A DNA stretch of 64,000 bases from Hyphomicrobiales bacterium (GTDB lineage Bacteria > Pseudomonadota > Alphaproteobacteria > Parvibaculales > Parvibaculaceae), in contig WGND01000012.1 of assembly GCA_016124805.1 (NCBI GenBank), positions 62,001-126,000 of the forward strand, in the 5' to 3' direction. Within the stretch, counting starts at the first letter, position 1; every line of letters starts with the position of its first letter. The notes under the pieces are model-generated. The model did not search any database, was not told the DNA's origin, and worked only from the letters and a program-made list of their open reading frames with translations. Shown piece after piece: positions 53,974 to 61,217 of this stretch. Both the position numbers and the translations under genes were made by a program.

Positions 53974-54726
53974 ATGGGACATGAGAAAATGAATCCACGC
54001 TCTCGTATAGCGACATGGGGTCTGCGCCTCGCGATCATTGCGCTGCTGCTCTTTGTCGTCAGTGTCGTGCTGAACCGCTTCGACATTGTTTCCTTCAAGA
54101 TTGTCATCCCGATGCTGGGGCTGAGTGCGCTGGTGGGTGGCATTGCTGTGCTGGTATCCGCCGTAGGCATTCTGCGCACCATGCTGTCGGCGCGGTCAGG
54201 CACACGTTATGCGATCGCCGGTCTTGTGCTTGGACTGCTGGTGGCAGCCCCCCTCGGTCAGACAATTCTGGCCGGCATTAAGCTCCCGCGCATTCATGAC
54301 ATCACGACAGACCTGTCAAATCCGCCGCAGTTTGATGCGGTTGTTGCCTTGCGCGGTCCGGACACCAATTCGCTGGATCGCTCCGCACCCGCCGATCTCG
54401 CCGAACAGCAGGAAGCGGCCTACCCCGATCTCGCCCCGCTCGCAATTGACCAGCATCCCGGCAAGGTCTTTGAGGCAGCAGAAGATGTCGCCCGGAAGAT
54501 GGGCTGGGATATTGTCTCGGTGAAGCCGGAAGCCGGTGTGATCGAGGCGACCGCCGCAACGCGTTTGATGAACTTCAAGGATGACATTGTCATCCGCGTC
54601 ACCGAGACCGAAACGGGGGCCTTGGTCGATCTTCGCTCGGCTTCGCGTGTCGGCGAAAGCGATCTGGGCGCCAACGCCAATCGCATTCGCAGCTTTCTTC
54701 ACGAATTGAAGAAGTCGCTCTCCTGA
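53974..54726 (+). CDS. DUF1499 domain membrane protein
   Basis: A 250-residue protein with three N-terminal membrane segments (about 14-34, 43-64, 76-97) and a C-terminal DUF1499 domain (about 140-248). The domain carries FEAAEDVARKMGWDIVSVKPEAG and RLMNFKDDIVIRVTETETGALVDLRSASRVGESDLGANA, close to the family consensus. Function of DUF1499 is unknown. Its last 28 bases overlap the end of the convergent MBL gene. Confidence 0.85.
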   Translation: MGHEKMNPRSRIATWGLRLAIIALLLFVVSVVLNRFDIVSFKIVIPMLGLSALVGGIAVLVSAVGILRTMLSARSGTRYAIAGLVLGLLVAAPLGQTILAGIKLPRIHDITTDLSNPPQFDAVVALRGPDTNSLDRSAPADLAEQQEAAYPDLAPLAIDQHPGKVFEAAEDVARKMGWDIVSVKPEAGVIEATAATRLMNFKDDIVIRVTETETGALVDLRSASRVGESDLGANANRIRSFLHELKKSLS

Positions 54727-55619
54727 ACGGCTCTGAATGTCGAACTCAGGCGCGGTTCACCGTCACAGGTGACCCGCCCCTGATCGATCAGATGGAGCAT
54801 ATGCGCAAAGACCGAGCGCGCAGCTGCCGGATAGAGGCGCTTGTCGACCGCCGCATAGATGATCGGCACCATGTCCGAAATTGTTGAATGACCGGCCTTG
54901 ATCTGCTCGATGATGGTTGCTTCCCGATCCTCCCGATGGGCGATGAAGGCCCGCACAAAAGGTTTGGGATCGGTAATGGCCGGTCCATGTGTCGGCCAGT
55001 AGATTTCGTCATCCCGTTCCAGCAGCAGGCGCAGCGAAGCCATATATTTCGCCATGTCCCCATCGGGCGGACTGACGATACTGGTGGACCAACCCATCAC
55101 ATGATCACCGGTAAAGAGAACCTTCTCCTCGCGCAGCGCAAAGCACATGTGGTTTGAGGTGTGGCCGGGCGTGAAGACGCATTCAACATGCCAGCCGTCA
55201 CCCTGAATGATGTCGCCATGCGCGACCGTAACATCCGGTACAAAGCTGCGATCAGCATCCTCTTCGACAGGCCCGTCAGGCGAGGGGCCTCCATGGGGCC
55301 CGGCGCCATAGGTCTTGGCACCTGTCAGCGCTTTCAGCGGCTTGGCGGCAGGGGAGTGATCGGCATGGGTGTGGGTAATCAGAATATGGGTCACGGTTTC
55401 GCCCGGCAGGGCGGCCATGATGGCAGCAACATGCTCATCAAGCAGGGGGCCCGGATCAATCACGGCCACATTGCCGCGCCCGATAATATAGGTGCCCGTG
55501 CCCAGATAGGTGAAGGCGGACGGGTTATGGGCGACGACGCGCCGGATGAGGGGCGACAGTTGATCGCTCGCGCCATAGTCAAACGTCATATCGCGCACAT
55601 AGGGGATGGATACAGCCAT
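54699..55619 (-). CDS. MBL-fold metallo-hydrolase
   Basis: A 306-residue protein of the metallo-beta-lactamase fold, with the metal motif THTHADHSPA near residue 98, FTPGHTSNHM and FTGDHVMGW. A C-terminal winged-helix-like region follows. It resembles human LACTB2-type and related thioesterase or endonuclease-like enzymes; the substrate is unknown. ATG at 55619 has AAGGCGAGG just upstream. It ends within the convergent DUF1499 gene. Confidence 0.86.
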   Translation of the reverse strand: MAVSIPYVRDMTFDYGASDQLSPLIRRVVAHNPSAFTYLGTGTYIIGRGNVAVIDPGPLLDEHVAAIMAALPGETVTHILITHTHADHSPAAKPLKALTGAKTYGAGPHGGPSPDGPVEEDADRSFVPDVTVAHGDIIQGDGWHVECVFTPGHTSNHMCFALREEKVLFTGDHVMGWSTSIVSPPDGDMAKYMASLRLLLERDDEIYWPTHGPAITDPKPFVRAFIAHREDREATIIEQIKAGHSTISDMVPIIYAAVDKRLYPAAARSVFAHMLHLIDQGRVTCDGEPRLSSTFRAVQESDFFNS

Positions 55620-55687
55620 GGCCTCGCCTTTCTGTTTTCGCGAGCATCGCCTTTTTGAGGGCACTCTTCAATGTTTCCGGGAGAAGT

Positions 55688-57214
55688 TCAGTCGGCCAGC
55701 GCGGCAGACATGTCTTCCCGGGATGTTGGGGCACGCTGTTTCTGCAGCAGGAACAGAAGCGGGATCGCCAGCACCGTCAGATACATCATGAAGCGGAAAT
55801 CATTGAGATAGGCGATGGTTGCCGCCTCGCGCGTGATCATCTGATTGGCAAGGGCGAGCGACTCCGGCGAATTGAGCGACCAGACAAGCGGCGCATGGCC
55901 CGGACGCAGCATGGGGCGCAGGGGGGAAAGATTTTCAGACAAGACGGCGTGATTGATCTGCATGTACTGAATTGTCATGGTCTGGGTGATCGAAATGCCG
56001 ACACTTGCCCCCAGATTGCGCAGCAGGCTGAAAAGGGAGGCCGCCTCGGTGCGCAGATGCGGCGCAAGCGTCGAGAACGTCACCGCTGCAAGCGGCACAA
56101 ACACAAAGCCGATGCCAAAGCCTTGCAGAACTCCTGTGAGGATGATGGTTGTCTCACTCACATCAAGGTTGAAGCTCGCCATCTCCCAGAGTGAATAGGC
56201 CGTCAACGCCATGCCCACGGCCATGACATATCGCGTATCAACATGATTGATGAGACGACCGACAAGAAACATCGAAACCATTGTGCCCATGCCGCGCGGC
56301 GCCAGCACCAGACCCGTGGTGATCACCGGATAGCCCTTGAGCGTTTCAAGGAAGGGTGGCAGCAGGGCCATGGTCGCAAAAAGCACGACACCCACAATGG
56401 TGATCAGGATAAGGCCCAACACCACATTGCGGTCGGCGAAGACCTGCAGCGGAATGAACGGGCTTTTGGTTGTCATGGAATGGACGATAAAAAGATAGAA
56501 GGCGATGCCGCCGAGCATGGCCTCCAGAATGATTTCATTGGATGAGAACCAGTCCTGACTCTGTCCCCGGTCGAGCATGATCTGGAGGCTGGCAATGGCA
56601 AGGCTCAGCAGGGCAAAGCCCGTCCAGTCAAACCGTCGTGTGGTATTGGTCTGGCTGTCGGGAACAGCAGAAAGAACGCCGGCCAGGGCAAGCGCGCCCA
56701 GCGGCATGTTGATATAGAAGACCCAGCGCCAGCTATAGGACTCTGTCAACCAGCCGCCCAGCGCTGGCCCCAGAATGGGCCCCACCATCACACCCATGCC
56801 CCAGATCGCCATGGCGGAGCCATGTTCCTCGCGTGGCGTCGTATCCAGCAGGATTGCTTGTGAGAGCGGCACAAGCGCGGCGCCGAACATGCCCTGCATC
56901 AGGCGGAAAATCACGATCTCGTCGAGCGAAGTCGCCGCGCCGCACAGCATGGATGACACGGTGAAGCCGATAATGGCCATCGAAAGAAGGCGCTTCTGAC
57001 CAAACCGGCTGGCCAGAAAGCCTGTCGTGGGCGTGAAAACGGCAGCCGCGATGATATAGGAGGTCAGTACCCAGGCAATCTGCTCCTGGGAGGCCGAAAA
57101 GCTTCCCTGCATATGCGGCAGGGCCACATTGGCAATGGTGGAGTCGAGGGCCTGAATGATCGTGGCGAGCATGATGGAGCCCGTCACGATGTGGCGCTGA
57201 AGGCCGGGATTCAT
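55688..57214 (-). CDS. emrB: DHA2 family MFS drug efflux transporter (EmrB-like)
   Basis: A 508-residue inner-membrane transporter with 14 predicted helices, in the DHA2 drug:H+ antiporter branch. The signature ALDSTIANVALPHMQGSF is in helix 1, LTSYIIAAAVFTPTTGFLASRFG between helices 2 and 3, and PILGPALGGWLTESYSWRW is the DHA2 motif C. It pumps hydrophobic compounds out, linked to EmrA. Start overlaps the emrA stop (ATGA). The regulator marR is first in the operon. Confidence 0.93.
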   Translation of the reverse strand: MNPGLQRHIVTGSIMLATIIQALDSTIANVALPHMQGSFSASQEQIAWVLTSYIIAAAVFTPTTGFLASRFGQKRLLSMAIIGFTVSSMLCGAATSLDEIVIFRLMQGMFGAALVPLSQAILLDTTPREEHGSAMAIWGMGVMVGPILGPALGGWLTESYSWRWVFYINMPLGALALAGVLSAVPDSQTNTTRRFDWTGFALLSLAIASLQIMLDRGQSQDWFSSNEIILEAMLGGIAFYLFIVHSMTTKSPFIPLQVFADRNVVLGLILITIVGVVLFATMALLPPFLETLKGYPVITTGLVLAPRGMGTMVSMFLVGRLINHVDTRYVMAVGMALTAYSLWEMASFNLDVSETTIILTGVLQGFGIGFVFVPLAAVTFSTLAPHLRTEAASLFSLLRNLGASVGISITQTMTIQYMQINHAVLSENLSPLRPMLRPGHAPLVWSLNSPESLALANQMITREAATIAYLNDFRFMMYLTVLAIPLLFLLQKQRAPTSREDMSAALAD

Positions 57215-58287
57215 CAGCTGGCAGTCCCGGAGGCAGTGGATTTGGTGTCGATTTCCACATTGCAGCTCATGCCGGCCCGGATTTCGGGATCATCGGGGTG
57301 GCGGACAAGAGCAATATGGACAGGGATGCGCTGCACGACCTTGACCCAGTTGCCGGTCGCATTCTGGGCGGGCAGGACTGAAAATTCCGATCCCGTACCC
57401 TGCGCAATACTCTCCACCACGCCTTCCCATTCATGGTCGGGATAGGTGTCGATCGTCACGGCAACCTTCTGTCCCACACGGACATTGGTAAGCTGCGTTT
57501 CCTTGAAATTGCCTTCAACCCAGACATGCTGGTCTGAAATCAGGCTCACAAGGGGGGTGCCTGCCGCCACGACATCGCCAACCTGGGGCTGATGACCCAA
57601 TATGCCCGAAAAGGGCGCGCGCACCGTCGTCCGGTTCAGCTGAATTTTGGCATTATCGAGCGCGGCCTTTGCCGTTCTGTAGGCGGAGTAATCCATCAGG
57701 TCGCCCGAGGGCTTGCCATTCAGCTTCGCCGATGTCTGGTTGATGCTTTGTTCCAGCACATTCGCCATCTGTTTTGTGGTGTCGCGATAAAAGCGCGCCT
57801 GGTCAAGTTTTGCCTGGCTGGCATAGTCATTGCGCGCCAGCTTCACCTGGCGATCATATTCATGCTGATAATATTCCGCGCTGCTCTTGGCGAGTTCACG
57901 CTGCGAAATACCCATTTCATATTGCGCCTTGAGCGAAGCGATGCCGGCAGCAGCTTCGGCGAGCCGGGCTTCAGCTTCATTGACGGCAATTTCATAGGAT
58001 GTCTTTTCCAGCTGCAGAAGGGGTGTGCCTGCTTCGACATGCTGGTTTTCGCGCACCATGACCGCGGTAATCCGTCCACTGACTTCCGGGCTGACCGAGA
58101 CCATATCAGCCTTCACATAGGCATTGTCCGTGCTGACATAGCGCCCGCTCAACATATAGAGAGAGCCGGCAACCAGAAGAATGACGAGAGGCACGCCGAT
58201 CATCAGAATGCGACGCCAGTGCTGCTGGTCCAGCCCGTTCAGTCTCGCCCGCGTTTCGCCGATAAAATGACTTGTTGAGATTGACAT
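57214..58287 (-). CDS. emrA: EmrA-like membrane fusion protein (HlyD family)
   Basis: The 357-residue periplasmic adaptor has a short cytoplasmic start, one membrane segment (about 27-48), the biotinyl-lipoyl half-motifs AYVKADMVSVSPEVSGRITAV and APFSGILGHQPQVGDVVAAG, and a long alpha-hairpin coiled coil (about 85-205) between them. It joins EmrB to an outer-membrane channel. It starts 3 bases after the marR stop and overlaps emrB by one base. Confidence 0.93.
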   Translation of the reverse strand: MSISTSHFIGETRARLNGLDQQHWRRILMIGVPLVILLVAGSLYMLSGRYVSTDNAYVKADMVSVSPEVSGRITAVMVRENQHVEAGTPLLQLEKTSYEIAVNEAEARLAEAAAGIASLKAQYEMGISQRELAKSSAEYYQHEYDRQVKLARNDYASQAKLDQARFYRDTTKQMANVLEQSINQTSAKLNGKPSGDLMDYSAYRTAKAALDNAKIQLNRTTVRAPFSGILGHQPQVGDVVAAGTPLVSLISDQHVWVEGNFKETQLTNVRVGQKVAVTIDTYPDHEWEGVVESIAQGTGSEFSVLPAQNATGNWVKVVQRIPVHIALVRHPDDPEIRAGMSCNVEIDTKSTASGTAS

Positions 58288-58290
58288 GAC

Positions 58291-58770
58291 TTACCTCTCG
58301 ACGCGGATAGAAGACGCGCGCGCAATACCAGCCGGCGCGTGTGGTGTCAGATTGCTGCGCAGCTTTGTCAGCATGTTGATCATGGTGGTGCGTTCCGCTT
58401 CGCTCAGGCCTGAAAAGGCGATTTCGTTGAGCTCGTCTGCAGCGCTCCAGAGCTGCTCCAGCAGCGGGGCGGAACCGGGAGCCAGAAACAGGAGCTGGGC
58501 CCGCCTGTCATTGGGATCGGGCCGCCGCTCGACAAGGCCATTGGCGACGAGCTTGTCCACCAGCCGGGCAACCGTAATGGGCTGAACTTCCAGAAGTTCG
58601 GACAGGGTGACCTGATTGATGCCCTCATGAATGGAGAGCATCACAAGACCCCGCCATTGCGCCTGGGTGAGATCCAGCGGGGTGACACGCTCAATGAAGC
58701 TGCGACGCATCAGTCGCGCGCAGTCATGAATCAAAAAACCAAGGCTTCGGTCTGGATTTGAAGGAGTCAT
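58291..58770 (-). CDS. emrR: MarR family regulator of the emrAB operon
   Basis: The 159-residue winged-helix protein starts MTPSNPDRSLGFLIHDCARLMRR and has DLTQAQWRGLVMLSIHEG, VTLSELLEVQPITVARLVDKLVANGLVERRPDPNDRRAQ, which is the MarR DNA-binding helix and wing. The position as the first gene with emrA and emrB suggests an EmrR/MprA-like repressor relieved by drugs. A dyad that may be its operator lies just upstream (58788-58808). Confidence 0.9.
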   Translation of the reverse strand: MTPSNPDRSLGFLIHDCARLMRRSFIERVTPLDLTQAQWRGLVMLSIHEGINQVTLSELLEVQPITVARLVDKLVANGLVERRPDPNDRRAQLLFLAPGSAPLLEQLWSAADELNEIAFSGLSEAERTTMINMLTKLRSNLTPHAPAGIARASSIRVER

Positions 58771-58787
58771 GGGCCCACCGGACTAGT

Positions 58788-58808
58788 TTTGATATAGGTG
58801 TTATCTAA
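58788..58808. promoter_or_regulatory. Candidate emrR operator
   Basis: TTTGATA, 7 bases, TATCTAA; the arms match at 6 of 7 positions when one is reversed. It lies 18 bases upstream of the emrR start, where it could block transcription. Matching by EmrR itself is inferred. Confidence 0.4.
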
Positions 58809-58840
58809 TGAGCCTTGCTTAGTATTTCGAGTCAAAAATA

Positions 58841-58869
58841 AACCCCCCGCAAAAATTTTGCGGGAGGTT
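58841..58869 (-). terminator. Intrinsic terminator of the 73-residue protein gene
   Basis: On the minus strand AACCTCCCGCAAAA, then TTTTTGCGGGGGGTT, forms a long stem with CCCGCAAAA and TTTTGCGGG arms, followed by TATTTTTGAC. The T-rich tail is only on the minus side, so it stops the small gene (58956-59177), 87 bases past its stop codon, and separates it from the emr operon. Confidence 0.85.
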
Positions 58870-58955
58870 CTTTCGAATTGGCCTGAAACAGGGCTTTCGG
58901 TCAAAAAGAGCCATGCGCGCGGTGAGGCGCGGGTATTTTCCCGGCGGGTCTTCTA

Positions 58956-59177
58956 TCAGTAGAAGAGGACCACACTCGAAATAATGACCACCGAATAGGC
59001 CGCGAGCGCGATATATCCGATTGCGACGAAGAGGTCGGACTCAATGAAGTTGCCGACTTCTGTCGAAAACAGGCGATGCCGCACGCTTTCGAACTTCTGA
59101 GCAAGGCTTTTGGCCTTCTCGGCAGGCGCAGTGGCCTTGTAGGTTTCGGTCGAAACGCTGTTGTGAAGTGCTGGCAT
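58956..59177 (-). CDS. Small single-pass membrane protein, 73 residues
   Basis: The product has a charged, helical N-terminal half (TYKATAPAEKAKSLAQKFESVRHRLFSTEVGNF, broken here for length) and one hydrophobic segment near the end (AIGYIALAAYSVVIISSVVLFY), so it should be a tail-anchored inner-membrane protein. AGGA is 7 bases before the ATG. It has a near-consensus promoter with a repeated element, and a strong terminator of its own. I do not recognise a family. It is a plausible small regulatory or envelope protein. Confidence 0.7.
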   Translation of the reverse strand: MPALHNSVSTETYKATAPAEKAKSLAQKFESVRHRLFSTEVGNFIESDLFVAIGYIALAAYSVVIISSVVLFY

Positions 59178-59282
59178 GATGATGTCCTCAGGTAAAAGTC
59201 AAAGGGACGAAAGCCCGGACCGGTCTATCTACAAAGGGGGGTGACCGGCTGACTGAGCGGACTGGTTACCGCTTCTGAAAAC

Positions 59283-59311
59283 AATATATGCTGCGTTGCA
59301 CAAACTGACAA
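59283..59311 (-). promoter_or_regulatory. Promoter of the 73-residue protein gene
   Basis: On the minus strand TTGTCA (59306-59311) and TATATT (59283-59288) are separated by exactly 17 bases, close to the sigma70 consensus. The spacer contains TGCAACGCAGCA. A leader of about 100 bases precedes the start codon. Confidence 0.65.
59289..59300. repeat. Repeat copy 1, TGCTGCGTTGCA, in promoter spacer
   Basis: An exact 12-bp sequence lying between the -35 and -10 of the 73-residue gene's promoter. A second identical copy begins 62 bp further upstream (59351). Such TGC-rich repeats resemble sites of PhaR-type regulators in other Alphaproteobacteria, which is tentative. Confidence 0.6.
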
Positions 59312-59347
59312 GATGTCACTTAACTTTTATATCTAAGCGGGAAAAAC

Positions 59348-59365
59348 TGTTGCTGCGTTGCAACA
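59348..59365. repeat. Repeat copy 2 within a perfect dyad, TGTTGC-N6-GCAACA
   Basis: The second exact copy of TGCTGCGTTGCA (59351-59362) lies within a perfect dyad with arms TGTTGC and GCAACA around TGCGTT. It stands upstream of the -35 element and 23 bases beyond the decarboxylase stop. Confidence 0.6.
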
Positions 59366-59387
59366 AATAAGGATTCCCCTGCGTCAT

Positions 59388-60620
59388 TCAGCTGTAGCGA
59401 AGCTCGCGCTTCTTGCCCGCATGACCGGCTTTCACCTCATCCACGGCCCAGGCGAGATCATCCAGATAGGTGTCTGCCACCTTCAGATGGAACGGTGACA
59501 GCATCAGATGGAGCCCTTTGGGTTCGGTAGTGAGGCTGGTGAACCAGCCGCGCTCGAAGAGTTTGCCCCAGACCGCGAAGGGGTCCATCTCCTCATGCGT
59601 GAAAGCGATGATCCCGAGCTGCGGATTGCCCATGACCTTGAAGCCGAGCTTTTCGACGCCCGCCTGTATTTTCTCCCGGGCCTCGGTCACCTGGCCATGT
59701 TTGGCGCGATAGCCATCCACGCCAAGGAAATTCATGACGGCCCATGCCGCGGCGATGGCCCCACCCGGACGAGTGCCGGCCAGTGTCGGCGTCACCATGC
59801 GGCCACCTGGCCAGTCCGCGCAGTCAAAGATCATATGGGCGCGCAGCTCCTCGCTGCGGAAGAGCACGGTGGAGGCACCCTTGGCGCAATAGCCATATTT
59901 GTGGAGATCGGCCGACATGGAGGAAACGCCGGGCACCTCGAAATCAAAAGGCGGAACGTCACCGCCATTCATCCGCACGAAGGGGGCGATATAGCCACCC
60001 ACGCAGGCGTCAACATGCAGCCAGAGGCGGCGCTTTTGCGCCAGCGCGCCGAGCTCGGCAATCGGGTCAATCAGGCCATAGGGAAAACAGGGGGCCGAGC
60101 CCACGATCATGATGGTGTTGTCATCGGCGGCTTTGTCCATGGCGGCGACATCGGCCAGCAGATCGTCGCGCAGCGGAATGCGGCGGATTTCGATTTCCAT
60201 CATCATGGCCGCCTTGTCGAAGGCGGGATGGGCGGACCAGGGCAGCACAATATTGGGCTGACCCTGCAGCCCGAGTTCATTGCGGGCATAGTCGCGCGCC
60301 GTCTTGATGGCCATGGTGATGGAATCAGTACCACCCGATGTAATATTGCCAACGGAGCCATCGGGACCATGCAACAGCCCCAGTCCCATGGAAATCACTT
60401 CATCTTCCATCTTTTTCAGGCTCGGAAAGGCCATCGGGCCAAGGCCGTTTTCCGACATGAAAAGCGTATAGGCTTCTTTCTGGACTTTCTCGACATCGGG
60501 ACCGGCGTTGAAAACATAGACGGCGGTCTTGCCGTCACGCCATTTTACGTCATGAGACGCGCGCGAAAGCATTTCGGCCTTGAGCGTATCCCAGTCGGTT
60601 CCCTTGCTTGGCATTGCCAT
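59388..60620 (-). CDS. PLP-dependent decarboxylase/lyase, sphingosine-1-phosphate lyase-like
   Basis: The 410-residue group II PLP enzyme has the conserved Lys in SADLHKYGYCAKGAS, preceded by the Asp in WLHVDACVGG and the SGGTDSITMA block. The pattern SADLHKYGYCAKG and the overall layout are those of sphingosine-1-phosphate lyase (and the related DnaA-like tyrosine/glutamate decarboxylase fold); pyridoxal-dependent tyrosine decarboxylases have a different block. It would cleave a long-chain base phosphate or another phosphorylated amine. No membrane anchor is present. AGGAC precedes the ATG. Substrate is not proven. Confidence 0.78.
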   Translation of the reverse strand: MAMPSKGTDWDTLKAEMLSRASHDVKWRDGKTAVYVFNAGPDVEKVQKEAYTLFMSENGLGPMAFPSLKKMEDEVISMGLGLLHGPDGSVGNITSGGTDSITMAIKTARDYARNELGLQGQPNIVLPWSAHPAFDKAAMMMEIEIRRIPLRDDLLADVAAMDKAADDNTIMIVGSAPCFPYGLIDPIAELGALAQKRRLWLHVDACVGGYIAPFVRMNGGDVPPFDFEVPGVSSMSADLHKYGYCAKGASTVLFRSEELRAHMIFDCADWPGGRMVTPTLAGTRPGGAIAAAWAVMNFLGVDGYRAKHGQVTEAREKIQAGVEKLGFKVMGNPQLGIIAFTHEEMDPFAVWGKLFERGWFTSLTTEPKGLHLMLSPFHLKVADTYLDDLAWAVDEVKAGHAGKKRELRYS

Positions 60621-60701
60621 GAGATTTGTCCTTTTTGTTGGTCTCAGGGCATCAGACTAACAGAGATTGCGCTCACGAAAAGGACTTGATCCGGCCCGGT
60701 T

Positions 60702-61100
60702 TTATGAGGGCGGGGCCCGCGAATTTGAGGCCGCCACGACCCCCGCCATCAGGGCGCCCATCTGCAGGGATGGCGAGACACTGGCGAGTTGAAGTAGTGG
60801 CAGGCGGGGGGTATGGGCCAGCAAGGCGGCCCCGCAATGATGCACACAGCTGGTGCAGTCGTGCTGCTTGTTGGCCGGCTTTGTATCAATGGGTTTGCCG
60901 TCCTCGCCAATCGTCACCAGCTTGTAGACGCCGCCTGAGCAGATATAGGTGGTAAGCAGACCATCGGTTGAGACAGCTCTCAGAGCATCAAGCGTCGGCG
61001 TGAGAAACTGAAACAGCATGGCAACCAGTGCAAGTATGCCAAAGAGGCGCTGCTGCCGGGCGGCTGGTTTCATGTCTCGAATGGCTGAATCGGCTGTCAT
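60702..61100 (-). CDS. DUF2946-like protein, cysteine-rich, one membrane segment
   Basis: The 132-residue protein has a hydrophobic N-terminal segment (about residues 19-38, LFGILALVAMLFQFLTPTL) and then YICSGG and a Cys/His motif CTSCVHHC, as in small DUF2946 proteins often found near TonB receptors. The motif suggests metal binding, not proven. It lies downstream of btuB but after an intrinsic terminator, so it probably has its own promoter. A 6-bp dyad CTGAAA-N6-TTTCAG (61131-61148) lies just upstream. Confidence 0.62.
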   Translation of the reverse strand: MTADSAIRDMKPAARQQRLFGILALVAMLFQFLTPTLDALRAVSTDGLLTTYICSGGVYKLVTIGEDGKPIDTKPANKQHDCTSCVHHCGAALLAHTPRLPLLQLASVSPSLQMGALMAGVVAASNSRAPPS

Positions 61101-61130
61101 GAACGCAGCCTATCGCATAAAGACCACAAT

Positions 61131-61148
61131 CTGAAACGGGTTTTTCAG
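61131..61148. repeat. Inverted repeat upstream of the DUF2946-like gene
   Basis: CTGAAA, six bases, TTTCAG. It lies between the btuB terminator and the DUF2946-like start, 31 bases from the latter, and could be an operator. Only arms of 6 bp support it. Confidence 0.3.
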
Positions 61149-61173
61149 GTGCCATATCGCCGCACGGGCCGTG

Positions 61174-61208
61174 AGAAAGAAAAAGGGGCCGCCAATAATG
61201 GCAGCCCC
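61174..61208 (-). terminator. Intrinsic terminator of btuB
   Basis: On the minus strand GGGGCTGCCA-TTAT-TGGCGGCCCC forms a 10-bp stem with one G-U pair, followed by TTTTTCTTTC. It starts 10 bases after the btuB stop, a textbook intrinsic terminator that should stop riboswitch-driven transcripts before the DUF2946-like gene. Confidence 0.88.
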
Positions 61209-61217
61209 CTCCCACCT

